Shown here piece after piece: positions 13,514 to 21,210 of a stretch of 64,000 bases of DNA (positions within the stretch are counted from its first letter, which is position 1; each line of letters starts with the position of its first letter). Origin of the DNA: Stenotrophomonas maltophilia (GTDB taxonomy: Bacteria; Pseudomonadota; Gammaproteobacteria; Xanthomonadales; Xanthomonadaceae); NCBI RefSeq assembly GCF_023518235.1, contig NZ_CP090423.1:4295001-4359000 (forward strand), in the 5' to 3' direction. Under the pieces are notes generated by a model. That model saw only the letters and a program-made list of their open reading frames with translations, was not told the origin of the DNA and did no database searches. Both the position numbers and the translations under genes were made by a program.

Positions 13514-14404
13514 ATGTCGACCATCATCATGTCGCAGTGCTGGCCGCTGCAGGGCCTGAGCGTCACGCAGAAGGCTGTGCTGATCTCGTTGGCTGATCAG
13601 GCGAACGACGACGGCGTGTGCTGGCCGGCGGTGGGCACCATCGCCGCGCGCTGCTGTATGTCTGCGCGCGCTGTGCGTACGGCAATGGATCATCTGGAGG
13701 CCGTCGGCCTGCTGACCCGTGACCGCCGCTTCAACAGCAGCACGGTCTACAAGGTCACTCCGGCCAACTTCGACAAGGCCGCCGCGCCGTCGAAGGCTGG
13801 CCGTAAGGCTGGAAAGGCAGGTGCTGCACCGGGCGCAGGGGCTGCGCCCCATGCAGGGGGTGCGCCCGCTACAGGAGGGGATGCGCCCCATGCAGGAGGG
13901 GATGCACCGGGCGCAGGTCTAGGGGTGCGCCCCCTGCCGCCTAACCGTCATATAACCCTCAATGAACCGTCAGGAGAACCGTCATTTCCGGCGGGCCTTC
14001 CGGCCGCGCCGCTGGCGGTGGATTCCGAGACCGACCTGCAGGCCGCGTGCCGCGCTACCTGGGCGGCCTACGCCAGCGCTTACCGCACCCGCCACGGTGT
14101 GGCGCCGGTCCGCAATGCAAAGGTGAACAGCAACGTTCGCCAAATCGTGCAGAGGCTCGGCCACACCGAGGCGCCGCTGGTCGCCGCGTGGTTCCTGACC
14201 GTCAACGAGCGCTATGTGGTGCAGAACATGCACGACCTGGGCGCGCTGCTGACGAAGTGCGAGGCATACCGCACGCAGTGGGCCACCGGTCGGCAGGTGA
14301 CCGAGGAAGCCGCCCGACAGACGGACAAGACGCAGACGAACCTTGGCGCGGCCGACGCAGCCAAGGCACTACTGGCACAGCGGAGGGCGGCGCATGCTGG
14401 GTGA
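13514..14404 (+). CDS. Phage replication protein, O-like, with N-terminal HTH
   Basis: A 296 aa protein. The N-terminal winged helix (SQCWPLQGLSVTQKAVLISL...PAVGTIAARCCMSARAVRTAMDHLEAVGLL) is the usual initiator-type domain. Residues about 95-140 form a Gly/Ala/Pro linker whose DNA consists of repeats; the C-terminal domain is helical and probably binds a partner. By analogy with lambda O the protein would bind iterons inside its own gene. It overlaps the next gene by 11 bases. Confidence 0.82.
   Translation: MSTIIMSQCWPLQGLSVTQKAVLISLADQANDDGVCWPAVGTIAARCCMSARAVRTAMDHLEAVGLLTRDRRFNSSTVYKVTPANFDKAAAPSKAGRKAGKAGAAPGAGAAPHAGGAPATGGDAPHAGGDAPGAGLGVRPLPPNRHITLNEPSGEPSFPAGLPAAPLAVDSETDLQAACRATWAAYASAYRTRHGVAPVRNAKVNSNVRQIVQRLGHTEAPLVAAWFLTVNERYVVQNMHDLGALLTKCEAYRTQWATGRQVTEEAARQTDKTQTNLGAADAAKALLAQRRAAHAG
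13820..13978 (+). repeat. Candidate phage replication origin: iteron-like repeats within the O-like gene
   Basis: Between 13820 and 13920 a unit with GCGCCCCATGCAGG or close variants (GCAGGAGGGGATGC) recurs several times. It is followed by an AT-richer stretch with three copies of AACCGTCA (near 13943, 13963 and 13977) around CATATAACC. Repeats followed by an AT-rich segment inside an O gene is the arrangement of lambda ori. The role is inferred. Confidence 0.55.
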
Positions 14405-15056
14405 TCAGGAGCAGGATCGGCTGGTCGATCTGTTGGTAGCTACCGCCGAGGTGATTGGCGACCAGCTCAGCCCGAACGCCGCCGCCTACATGGTTTCGGA
14501 CCTGGCGCAGTACCCACTGCCGATGCTGGAGCGCGCGCTGGCTTCGTGCCGCCGGGAACTGAAGGCGCGGCTGTCGTTGGCCTCGATCCTCGAACGCATC
14601 GAGGACGGCCACCCGGCGCCGAACGAGGCATGGGCCAACGCGATCCGTGCCGCCGACGAAGGCGCAACCGTGGTCTGGACCGAGGAGACGCGCAATGCCT
14701 GGGCCGCCGCGCTGCCGCTGGTGCAGGCGGGTGACAAGATCGCCGCCCGTCCGGCATTCCTGGAGGTGTACGCCCGACTGGTGAAGGAAGCGCGCGCTGC
14801 ACACCGGACCGCCAACTACCACCTGTCCCTCGGTGCCGACGTGTCCGGTCGGGACGGTGTGCTGCAGCAGGCCGTGGCCGCTGGCCAGCTGACCCACGAG
14901 CAGGTGGCCGAGCACCTGGCGCTGCCGCCGGCAACGCCGGCATTCAACCCGGTGGCGCTGCTGGCTGGAACTGTCGAGGCATGCCCGACCGCTGACGCCC
15001 GAACCCTCGCGCGCCTGGCGGAGATCGCGGAGCTGCTGGAGGGCAAAGCAGCATGA
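14394..15056 (+). CDS. Hypothetical replication-region protein in the P position
   Basis: A 220 aa protein starting MLGDQEQDRLVDLLVATAEV. It is helical throughout, with QYPLPMLERALASCRRELKARLSLASILERIEDGHPAPNEAW, a pattern seen in phage proteins next to O that may load helicase. No ATPase motif is present. Position directly after and overlapping the O-like gene supports a P-like role; this is inference. Confidence 0.7.
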   Translation: MLGDQEQDRLVDLLVATAEVIGDQLSPNAAAYMVSDLAQYPLPMLERALASCRRELKARLSLASILERIEDGHPAPNEAWANAIRAADEGATVVWTEETRNAWAAALPLVQAGDKIAARPAFLEVYARLVKEARAAHRTANYHLSLGADVSGRDGVLQQAVAAGQLTHEQVAEHLALPPATPAFNPVALLAGTVEACPTADARTLARLAEIAELLEGKAA

Positions 15057-15247
15057 GTCCCGATCACTTCAACGTCGAAGTGCGCCCTGTGAGCGAGCCG
15101 GTTGCGGAGGCGGGTTGGTATCTGGCCTACGGCTACGGGATCAAGCCGCTGGTGGTCTACGCGACGCGCGGGATGACTGTCTGGCGGGACGGCATGCGCC
15201 AGATCCCGATCACCCGCTATGCCGGCCCTATCCCGGAGCTGCGCTGA
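15053..15247 (+). CDS. Small hypothetical protein, 64 aa
   Basis: The product MSPDHFNVEVRPVSEPVAEA... is probably beta-rich. It overlaps the preceding stop (ATGA), and its own stop overlaps the next start (TGATG). Not recognised; supported by tight operon structure. Confidence 0.65.
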   Translation: MSPDHFNVEVRPVSEPVAEAGWYLAYGYGIKPLVVYATRGMTVWRDGMRQIPITRYAGPIPELR

Positions 15248-15612
15248 TGTGGTCGAACGCACCGCCGCCGACCGAGGCGGAGGCAGCACGCATCGAACTG
15301 GCGAAGACCGGGCCGTGCATGGCATGCCTCGTTCGCTACGCGCAGGGCTTGCTGGCGAAGAAGCACGTGATCTACGGCTGCGAATACAACCACGCCAAGT
15401 CGGGAAACATCCGGCGCGGCCATTTCTTCGGCTACGCGTTGTGCCAGTGGCATCACCAGCGCTACCGAACGGAACACATGACGCAGAAGCAAATGGTGGC
15501 CCGCTGGGGTCCACCGCTGCACTGGTCCAAGAGATTCCACGAGGCGTTCGGATCCGACGACGACCTGATCGCACAGCAGACCTACATCAACGAACTGAGG
15601 GCGGCAGCATGA
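15247..15612 (+). CDS. Putative Ref/HNH-type nuclease
   Basis: A 121 aa protein with a Cys/His pattern: CMACLVRYAQ, then GCEYNHAKSGNIRRGHFFGYALCQWHHQRYRTEH. The second part, with C-H spacing and CxWHH, resembles the zinc-stabilised beta-beta-alpha fold of Ref (RecA-dependent nuclease) and NinG-type recombination proteins found at this position in lambdoid phages. The assignment rests on motif pattern only. Confidence 0.65.
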   Translation: MWSNAPPPTEAEAARIELAKTGPCMACLVRYAQGLLAKKHVIYGCEYNHAKSGNIRRGHFFGYALCQWHHQRYRTEHMTQKQMVARWGPPLHWSKRFHEAFGSDDDLIAQQTYINELRAAA

Positions 15613-15812
15613 AGAAGACGAAGGCCGTGGCGCCGAGGATCAACCCCCAGCGTGCGCCGCGCGAGCGGAGGATGGACCACAACACCGTTTCCCGCCCGCG
15701 GCGGGTGAAGGCGCGGCCTGCGGTTGGTGGCCCGCCGGAGACGGTGGAGGAGTTCGAGGCGCGGGGCGGGCAGGTGCAGCGCCTGACGGCCAGCTGGGAC
15801 CGCGCGGCGTGA
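15609..15812 (+). CDS. Small basic hypothetical protein, 67 aa
   Basis: The product MKKTKAVAPRINPQRAPRER... is strongly basic and probably partly disordered, so nucleic acid binding is possible. Start overlaps the preceding stop (ATGA). No domain is recognised. Confidence 0.6.
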   Translation: MKKTKAVAPRINPQRAPRERRMDHNTVSRPRRVKARPAVGGPPETVEEFEARGGQVQRLTASWDRAA

Positions 15813-15882
15813 CCGGTGCCGCATCGAGTAACGACCACGCGCGATCGCGCGCTGCACGAGCAAACCACCAAGGGGAAGGCGC

Positions 15883-16587
15883 ATGGGAATGAACGAGGCA
15901 CGCGAACTGCTGTCGAGCCGGACGGGGCCGAGGGCACTGAGCTTCGACGGGGGCATCGGCGGACCGAGCACTGAGGAAATCTTGGCCGCGCTGGCGTATG
16001 TCCCGGCCGGCCTTGGTCGAGAACTGCTGGAGGCGCTGTGGTGGCCGGAGAGTGGTCAGCGGAGGCGCGAGCAGCTGCGCCAGGCGGTTGTATCCCTGGT
16101 CGCGCCCGAGTTTACCCGTCAGATGCACGACCTTGCCGACGCCCGGACTGCATATGGCATCGCCAAAGCCAGCATGGGCTGGGGCGGCGGAACGATTACG
16201 GAGTTGCAGCGGCGGGAGCTGCACCGTACAGAGACGGCCCTGGACGATGCGCGCGCTGTCGCTTGGCCCAACAACACGATGGAGCAGTTGGGCGTACTGG
16301 CCGGGGCTGTGATCGCTGAGATGGTCGGTGCGCGTGACTGCTCACACTGTGGTGGTAAGAGGGTTCTTCAGGACCCTCGTGTACCAGGCGTCGTGAACTG
16401 CACGGAGTGCTGCGGCAGCGGGCATGAGCCCCTGAGCGGACGCAAACGCGCGGCTGCCATCGGGGCCGACTGGTCCGCCTATAGCCGGTTCTGGCGACCC
16501 GTCTACGAGTGGATGCTGGTCAACTTCCGTGCGGCTGAATCTCGCGCTGCAAGGAAGTTCAACAGGGCTCTCTCCAAGGCTGCATAG
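15883..16587 (+). CDS. Late gene regulator, antitermination protein Q-like
   Basis: A 234 aa protein. A central zinc finger (CSHCGGKRVLQDPRVPGVVNCTECCGSG) is followed by WSAYSRFWRPVYEWMLVNFRAAESRAARKFNRAL, the layout of 82/P21-type Q proteins, in which a zinc element precedes a helical C-terminus. A good ribosome site (AAGGGGAAGG) precedes the ATG. Position between replication and lysis genes, and the terminator immediately downstream, fit a role in letting polymerase read into the late genes. Confidence 0.78.
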   Translation: MGMNEARELLSSRTGPRALSFDGGIGGPSTEEILAALAYVPAGLGRELLEALWWPESGQRRREQLRQAVVSLVAPEFTRQMHDLADARTAYGIAKASMGWGGGTITELQRRELHRTETALDDARAVAWPNNTMEQLGVLAGAVIAEMVGARDCSHCGGKRVLQDPRVPGVVNCTECCGSGHEPLSGRKRAAAIGADWSAYSRFWRPVYEWMLVNFRAAESRAARKFNRALSKAA

Positions 16588-16671
16588 CGATGACTTCCTA
16601 GGTCATCGAAAACAGGCGCAATCTTCTCAGCATCCAGACGCAAGCCCCGGCCCAGCCGGGGCTTTTTCTTT
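16588..16671 (+). terminator. Terminator and inverted repeat after the Q-like gene
   Basis: At 16588-16608 CGATGAC and GTCATCG form an inverted repeat. At 16642-16671 AAGCCCCGG-CCCA-CCGGGGCTTTTTC is a strong rho-independent terminator. In lambdoid phages the late promoter and its Q-sensitive terminator lie here, before the lysis genes; no unambiguous late promoter was identified. Confidence 0.85.
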
Positions 16672-16746
16672 GCCCGCGTCCCAGCCGGACAAACTCTCGT
16701 GCCGAGCCGGCGCTAGGGGCGGGCACCAATCAACCGGGAGGGGCAT

Positions 16747-16974
16747 ATGCCGAACCGGACGACATACGGGGCCACGATGAAGGACGAAATCATTGGCACT
16801 GCCGCTGGTGCTGTAGCGAAGGCTGCTCCACCGGTGACGGTAGCCGGCGCGGTTGCCGCAGGAGCGAACCTTGATCGCGTGGTGGTGGTTCTGACGATCA
16901 TCTACCTGGTGGGCCAGATCAGCTATCTGGGCTGGCGCTGGGTTCGCGAATGGCGGCAGAGGGCGCGTGCATGA
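16747..16974 (+). CDS. Phage holin
   Basis: A 75 aa protein. After a short N-terminus, a weakly hydrophobic Ala/Gly/Val-rich helix (about residues 17-40) and a second hydrophobic helix (VVVVLTIIYLVGQISYLGW) are followed by a very basic tail (RWVREWRQRARA). Size, topology and position immediately before a SAR endolysin indicate a holin, possibly of the pinholin type that only depolarises the membrane. GGGAGGGG precedes the ATG. Confidence 0.85.
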   Translation: MPNRTTYGATMKDEIIGTAAGAVAKAAPPVTVAGAVAAGANLDRVVVVLTIIYLVGQISYLGWRWVREWRQRARA

Positions 16975-17435
16975 AGGCCAAGATCATCGGAAGCAGCGCC
17001 GCCGCCGTCATTGCTTTGGCTGCGGCCGCGCTGGTCAAGCCGTGGGAAGGCTACTCGCCCACGCCCTACATCGACATGGTGGGCGTCGCCACTCACTGCT
17101 ACGGCGACACCAGCAGCCCCGAGAAGGCGATCTACACCGAGCAGGAGTGTGCAGAGAAGCTCAACAGCCGCCTAGGCAGCTACATGACCGGCATCAGCCA
17201 GTGCATCAAGGTGCCGCTACGCGAACGCGAGTGGGCTGCGGTTCTGAGCTGGACCTACAACGTGGGCGTCGGCGCCGCCTGCCGCTCGACGCTGGTGGGG
17301 CGTATCAACGCTGGCCAGCCTGCCGCGAGCTGGTGCCCGGAGCTGGACCGATGGGTCTATGCCGGCGGCAAGCGCGTGCAGGGGCTGGTGAACCGGCGGG
17401 CCGCTGAGCGCCGCATGTGCGAGGGCCGGCCGTGA
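16971..17435 (+). CDS. SAR endolysin, glycoside hydrolase 24 (R21-like lysozyme)
   Basis: A 154 aa muramidase that cuts peptidoglycan. The N-terminal signal-anchor-release segment (IIGSSAAAVIALAAAALV) is rich in Ala and Gly, as expected for a segment that can leave the membrane. The catalytic triad is visible with canonical spacing: Glu26 (WEGY), Asp35 (YID), Thr41 (GVAT). Several Cys residues could form activating disulfides. Start overlaps the holin stop (ATGA). Confidence 0.93.
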   Translation: MKAKIIGSSAAAVIALAAAALVKPWEGYSPTPYIDMVGVATHCYGDTSSPEKAIYTEQECAEKLNSRLGSYMTGISQCIKVPLREREWAAVLSWTYNVGVGAACRSTLVGRINAGQPAASWCPELDRWVYAGGKRVQGLVNRRAAERRMCEGRP

Positions 17436-17908
17436 ACCGCACCGCCATCGCAGTCGCCGCCTTCGTCCTGTGGTCCGGCGCAATGATCTGCGTTGGCTGG
17501 GCCTGGCGCAGTGATCGGGCAGAGGGCAGGGAGGCCATCCAGCGCGCCGCCGGCGCCGAGGCAGCCGCCGCCCAGGTGAACCAGACCCGTGCCACCGAGC
17601 ACGCCAAGGCCGAGACACTGGCCACCATCGGAGCGAAGCATGAAGAAGACCGCACTGCGGCCGCGACCGTCCCTGCTGCTGTTGTGGCTGACCTGCGCGC
17701 TGGTCGTCTCCAGCTGCGCGACGACCTCGCCACCTGCAGCACCAGCCTCCTGTCCCAAGCCGTCGCCGGCGCCGTCGAACGTGATGCGCACGCCGAACTA
17801 CGAGCAGAGGTTGCGGGAGCTGCTGTTCAAATCGGCCGCGACGCCGACGACCACGTACGCGCCAGCCAAGCAGTGATCGTGGCTGACCGGCAACCGGTGA
17901 CGCAATGA
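17432..17908 (+). CDS. Rz: i-spanin Rz-like
   Basis: A 158 aa protein with a GTG start overlapping the endolysin stop. An N-terminal membrane anchor (AIAVAAFVLWSGAMICVGWAW) is followed by a long periplasmic, largely helical region with heptad character. It spans the periplasm with Rz1 to fuse the membranes at the end of lysis. An out-of-frame Rz1 gene lies wholly inside it. Confidence 0.88.
   Translation: MNRTAIAVAAFVLWSGAMICVGWAWRSDRAEGREAIQRAAGAEAAAAQVNQTRATEHAKAETLATIGAKHEEDRTAAATVPAAVVADLRAGRLQLRDDLATCSTSLLSQAVAGAVERDAHAELRAEVAGAAVQIGRDADDHVRASQAVIVADRQPVTQ
17640..17876 (+). CDS. Rz1: o-spanin Rz1-like lipoprotein, nested inside Rz
   Basis: A 78 aa protein read in the +1 frame within the Rz gene. 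It has a lipoprotein signal (MKKTALRPRPSLLLLWLTCA then LVVSSC, lipobox Cys) and a mature part rich in Pro (SPPAAPASCPKPSPAPS), both hallmarks of Rz1. The nested arrangement is the classical lambda one. Confidence 0.9.
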   Translation: MKKTALRPRPSLLLLWLTCALVVSSCATTSPPAAPASCPKPSPAPSNVMRTPNYEQRLRELLFKSAATPTTTYAPAKQ

Positions 17909-18249
17909 ACCGCCGAGTGCTCGCGCTGGGTCGGCTGAAGACCGGCGAGATGAACAAGACCGAGGCTGCATATGCCGAGCACCTACGCGCGCTGCAGGCC
18001 GTGGGCAAGGTCCAATGGCACCGGTTCGAGGGCATGAAGCTGCGCCTGGCGGACAACACGTTCTACACCCCGGACTTTGCAGTCATGGCTGCCGACGGCG
18101 TCATGGAGTGCCACGAGGTGAAAGGGCACTGGCAGGACGATGCCAGGGCCAAGATCAAGATTGCCGCGGCCATGTACCCATTCCGCTTCATCGCGGTTAA
18201 GGCCAAGCCGAAACGGGATGGCGGCGGCTGGGCAGTGGAGGAGTTCTGA
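17905..18249 (+). CDS. DUF1064 phage nuclease-like protein
   Basis: A 114 aa protein with NKTEAAYAEHLRAL, FYTPDFAVMAADGVMECHEVKGHWQDDARAKIKIAAAMYPFRF. The pattern PDF...ECHEVKG...ARxKIK is that of DUF1064, related to PD-(D/E)xK nucleases (Asp, Glu and Lys in PDF/ExKG). Such genes commonly lie near the packaging module. Enzymatic activity is inferred from the motif. ATG overlaps the Rz stop. Confidence 0.85.
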   Translation: MNRRVLALGRLKTGEMNKTEAAYAEHLRALQAVGKVQWHRFEGMKLRLADNTFYTPDFAVMAADGVMECHEVKGHWQDDARAKIKIAAAMYPFRFIAVKAKPKRDGGGWAVEEF

Positions 18250-18431
18250 TGACTGCGACAGTGCGGGCGTCGATACGCATGCGGTGGTGGCTTCGGTGGT
18301 ATCTGGCTGCGGTGGTGTGGTTTGCCCGGGCCACGGGCATGGAACCGGACTGGGAGCGGGTCGAGCGGTGGATACGCCACGGCCTGGTACTGCGAACGAC
18401 GAGGGTAGGTGATGGACGCTGCACGGATTGA
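18249..18431 (+). CDS. Small hypothetical protein with a hydrophobic segment, 60 aa
   Basis: The product MTATVRASIRMRWWLRWYLA... is Trp- and Arg-rich with one short hydrophobic stretch and an amphipathic remainder (WERVERWIRHGLVLRT). Start overlaps the DUF1064 stop (TGATG) and the end overlaps the next gene by 20 bases. Not recognised. Confidence 0.6.
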   Translation: MTATVRASIRMRWWLRWYLAAVVWFARATGMEPDWERVERWIRHGLVLRTTRVGDGRCTD

Positions 18432-18675
18432 AGAGGTGGCGCGCGCTGCGGCTGTCACAGCCCTGGCGGGGCTGATTGAGAGCAGCACCGACAGCCGTAT
18501 CGACCGACTGGTCGGGATCATCGAGCAGCAGGGCAAGCAGATCGCCGAGCTAGCAATGCACGTTGGCCTGCTGGTGCAGGCCGTGGCGCAGCTGCTGGGC
18601 GAGGAGGCCGGCACGCCGGTGCATGACGAGGGTGCCGAGCCGGAGCGAGTCGACCTGGACGGGAAGCCTTACTGA
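18412..18675 (+). CDS. Small helical hypothetical protein, 87 aa
   Basis: The product MDAARIEEVARAAAVTALAG... continues with a probable short coiled coil (DRLVGIIEQQGKQIAELAMHVGLLVQAVAQLLG) and ends in an acidic tail. It directly precedes and overlaps the HNH gene (TGATG). Function not recognised. Confidence 0.65.
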   Translation: MDAARIEEVARAAAVTALAGLIESSTDSRIDRLVGIIEQQGKQIAELAMHVGLLVQAVAQLLGEEAGTPVHDEGAEPERVDLDGKPY

Positions 18676-19073
18676 TGCCAACCCGGCCACCCCAGCACCG
18701 TGCGGCCGGCTGGCGCCCCTACAAGGAGACCACCGCTCAGGTCCGTAAGAGGCAGGCACGCCGCGCCCTGCCCACCAACTGCTCGCTGTGGCGCCGGCTC
18801 CGCTCGGTGGTGCTCACCCGTGAGCCGCTGTGCAGATGCTGCGCTGGGCAGGGCAGGGTGCGGCCAGCCACCGAGGTCGACCACATCGATGGGGACGACA
18901 GCAACAACGCCGACAGCAACCTGCAGCCGCTGTGCCGGCCGTGCCATAGCGCCAAGACGGCGCGGGAGAACGGCGGGTTCGGCAGGGATGCCCGCCCGCA
19001 GAGCGGAGCTGGACGAGCGGCGAGTTATCCACCGAAAGCTGAACGGAGAGGGAGGGGGGAGGGGCAAAGTTGA
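18675..19073 (+). CDS. HNH endonuclease of the packaging module
   Basis: A 132 aa protein with CRCCAGQGRVRPATEVDHIDGD, NLQPLCRPCHSAKTA: two CxxC zinc pairs and a DHID...N...CH HNH core. In HK97-type phages an HNH protein encoded just before the terminase works with it to cleave cos ends (known for that group). The 82 bases after it, before terS, are GC-rich then AT-rich and are a plausible cos region. Confidence 0.88.
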   Translation: MPTRPPQHRAAGWRPYKETTAQVRKRQARRALPTNCSLWRRLRSVVLTREPLCRCCAGQGRVRPATEVDHIDGDDSNNADSNLQPLCRPCHSAKTARENGGFGRDARPQSGAGRAASYPPKAERRGRGEGQS

Positions 19074-19155
19074 GGGCCTTCCTCGCCCGATACGCGCGCC
19101 CCCCTTTCTTCTCGCGTCCACAGAATTTGAATTTTGGATTTGGAGCTGACCGGCG

Positions 19156-19536
19156 ATGGCCAGGCACAAGCAGCCCGCCGAGCTGGCAAAGCTCAAGGGG
19201 GCGGACAAGCGCAACCCGCAGCGTTACAGGGCCGAGGTGCCAAAGACGGGGAAGGCACTTGGCAAGGTGCCCGGCCATCTGCCGGACGAGGTCGCGGTGG
19301 TCTGGAAGGAGCTGGAGAAGTGCGCCCTGCCTGGCGTCCTCACCAGCGCCGACCGTTTCATCATGGAGGTGGCGTCATCGCTGCTTTCCGAGTTCCGTGC
19401 TAACCGCGGCGAGTTCGTTGCGGCCAAGTACTCCCACCTGATCGGCTGCCTGGCGCGCCTGGGCCTGACCCCGGCTGACCGTCAGAAGCTGGGGACCGAA
19501 AAGACCCCGGAGGGCAACCCATTCGACGAGTTCTGA
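19156..19536 (+). CDS. terS: Terminase small subunit (P27/HK97 type)
   Basis: A 126 aa protein: MARHKQPAELAKLKGADKRN, then KVPGHLPDEVAVVWKELEKC and a C-terminal RLGLTPADRQKLG...NPFDEF. This is the usual layout of P27-family small subunits, which recognise viral DNA for packaging. It lies 3 nt before the large subunit. Confidence 0.9.
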   Translation: MARHKQPAELAKLKGADKRNPQRYRAEVPKTGKALGKVPGHLPDEVAVVWKELEKCALPGVLTSADRFIMEVASSLLSEFRANRGEFVAAKYSHLIGCLARLGLTPADRQKLGTEKTPEGNPFDEF

Positions 19537-19539
19537 TCC

Positions 19540-21210
19540 ATGACGCCGAGCGAATCAGCCAAGGCATACGCCAAGGGCGTCACGTCAGGAAAGATCCCGG
19601 CCGGCGAGTTCATCCGTCTGGCGTGCCAGCGGTTCCTGGATGACCTGAAGCGCAAGGGGGCCGACTGGCCCTACAAGTACGACGCCGAGAAGGCGGACCG
19701 CGCGGTGCGGTTCATGGAGAAGATGCCGCACACGAAAGGAAAGTGGGCGGCGCAGAAGCGCCTGCTGGTGCTGGAGCCCTGGCAGCACTTCATCGAGTGC
19801 AATCTGTTCGGCTGGGTCCACAAGAAGACCGGGCACCGGCGCTTCCGCCGCGCATACGAGGAGATCCCGCGCAAGAACGGCAAGTCGTTGCGACTGGCTG
19901 CCCGTGGCCTGTACCTGTTCTGCGCTGACGGCGAGGCGGGCGCGGAGGTCTATTCGGGCGCAACCAGCGAGAAACAGGCATACGAGGTGTTCCGCCCGGC
20001 CTGGCAGATGGTCCAGAAACTGCCGGCGCTGCGCGCCCGCTTCGGTATCGAACAGGCGGGCAACCCGAAGAACCCGGGGCCGCTGTTCGTCATGGAGGAC
20101 ATGTCCAAGTTCGAGACCATGATCGGCAAGCCCGGTGACGGTTCAAGCCCGCACGCGGCGCTGGTGGACGAGTACCACGAACATGACGATGACCACATGG
20201 TCGACGCCATGGAAACCGGCATGGGCGCGCGCGAGCAACCCCTGCTGTCGATCATCACCACGGCAGGCACGAACCTGTCGGGCCCATGCTTCGAGATGCG
20301 GGGCGATGCCATCCGCATCCTGCGCGGTGAGGTGACCGACGAGACGGTTTTCGCGGCGATTTACTGCATAGACGAGGGCGACCGCTGGGATGATCCCGCG
20401 AGCCTGCGCAAGGCCAACCCGAACTACGGCGTTTCCGTGTTCGAGCAGTTCCTGCTCGACCAGCTCGCCAAGGCAAAGCGGTCGGCCAGCAAGCAAAGCG
20501 CGTTCCGTACCAAGCACCTGAACGACTGGGTCGGCGCCAAGCTGGCATGGATGAACATGCTGGCCTGGCAGCGGCAGAAACGACGGTTTGAGGTGTCGGA
20601 CTTTGCGGGCTGTCCGTGCTGGGTGGGCGTCGATCTGGCATCCAAGCTGGACGTGGCTGCCGTGGTGCTGCTGTTCGAGAAGGGCGATAGCTACTACGTC
20701 ATTCCCCGGTTCTACGTGCCGGAGTCGGCCGTGGAGGAAAACGAGAAGTACCAGCAGTTCCTGCTGGACGAGCTGATCGTGTCCACGCCCGGGAACATGA
20801 CGGACTACGCGTTCATCGAAGAGGAGCTGAAAGAGCTTGCGGCACAGGGCGTCGACCTGCGGGACATTGCCTTTGACCCGGCCCAAGCGGCGTACCTGAT
20901 GACGCGCCTTGAACAGGAAGGGCTGCCGACCGTGGAGATGGCGCAGTCCGTGCGCAATCTCTCCGAGCCCATGAAAGAAGTGGAGGCGCTCATCCTGTCG
21001 CGGCGCCTGTGGCACGACGGCAACGCGGCCATGACCTGGATGATGGGCAACGTAGTGGCGCGCGTGGATGCCAAGGAACACGTCTATCCCCGCAAGGAAA
21101 AGATGGAAAGCAAGATCGACGGCGCGGTGGCGCTAATCATGGCCATGGGCCGCGCCATGCAGGCGCGGGACACCGGCACAACCCAACAAGGCTTCGTGGT
21201 GATCGACTGA
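19540..21210 (+). CDS. terL: Terminase large subunit
   Basis: A 556 aa ATP-driven packaging motor and nuclease. The N-terminal ATPase has a Walker A-like EIPRKNGKS and Walker B with catalytic acidic residue in HAALVDEYHEH; the coupling motif region includes ITTAGT. The C-terminal nuclease domain has GVDLASKLDVAAVVLLF and DPAQAAY with acidic metal ligands, ending SKIDGAVALIMAMGRA. Length is normal and the gene appears intact. Confidence 0.95.
   Translation: MTPSESAKAYAKGVTSGKIPAGEFIRLACQRFLDDLKRKGADWPYKYDAEKADRAVRFMEKMPHTKGKWAAQKRLLVLEPWQHFIECNLFGWVHKKTGHRRFRRAYEEIPRKNGKSLRLAARGLYLFCADGEAGAEVYSGATSEKQAYEVFRPAWQMVQKLPALRARFGIEQAGNPKNPGPLFVMEDMSKFETMIGKPGDGSSPHAALVDEYHEHDDDHMVDAMETGMGAREQPLLSIITTAGTNLSGPCFEMRGDAIRILRGEVTDETVFAAIYCIDEGDRWDDPASLRKANPNYGVSVFEQFLLDQLAKAKRSASKQSAFRTKHLNDWVGAKLAWMNMLAWQRQKRRFEVSDFAGCPCWVGVDLASKLDVAAVVLLFEKGDSYYVIPRFYVPESAVEENEKYQQFLLDELIVSTPGNMTDYAFIEEELKELAAQGVDLRDIAFDPAQAAYLMTRLEQEGLPTVEMAQSVRNLSEPMKEVEALILSRRLWHDGNAAMTWMMGNVVARVDAKEHVYPRKEKMESKIDGAVALIMAMGRAMQARDTGTTQQGFVVID

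Noticed and set aside
13820..13920. CRISPR-like repeats
   Set aside because: The repeats are short, contiguous and in frame within the O-like gene; there are no unique spacers of constant length and no cas genes in the window.
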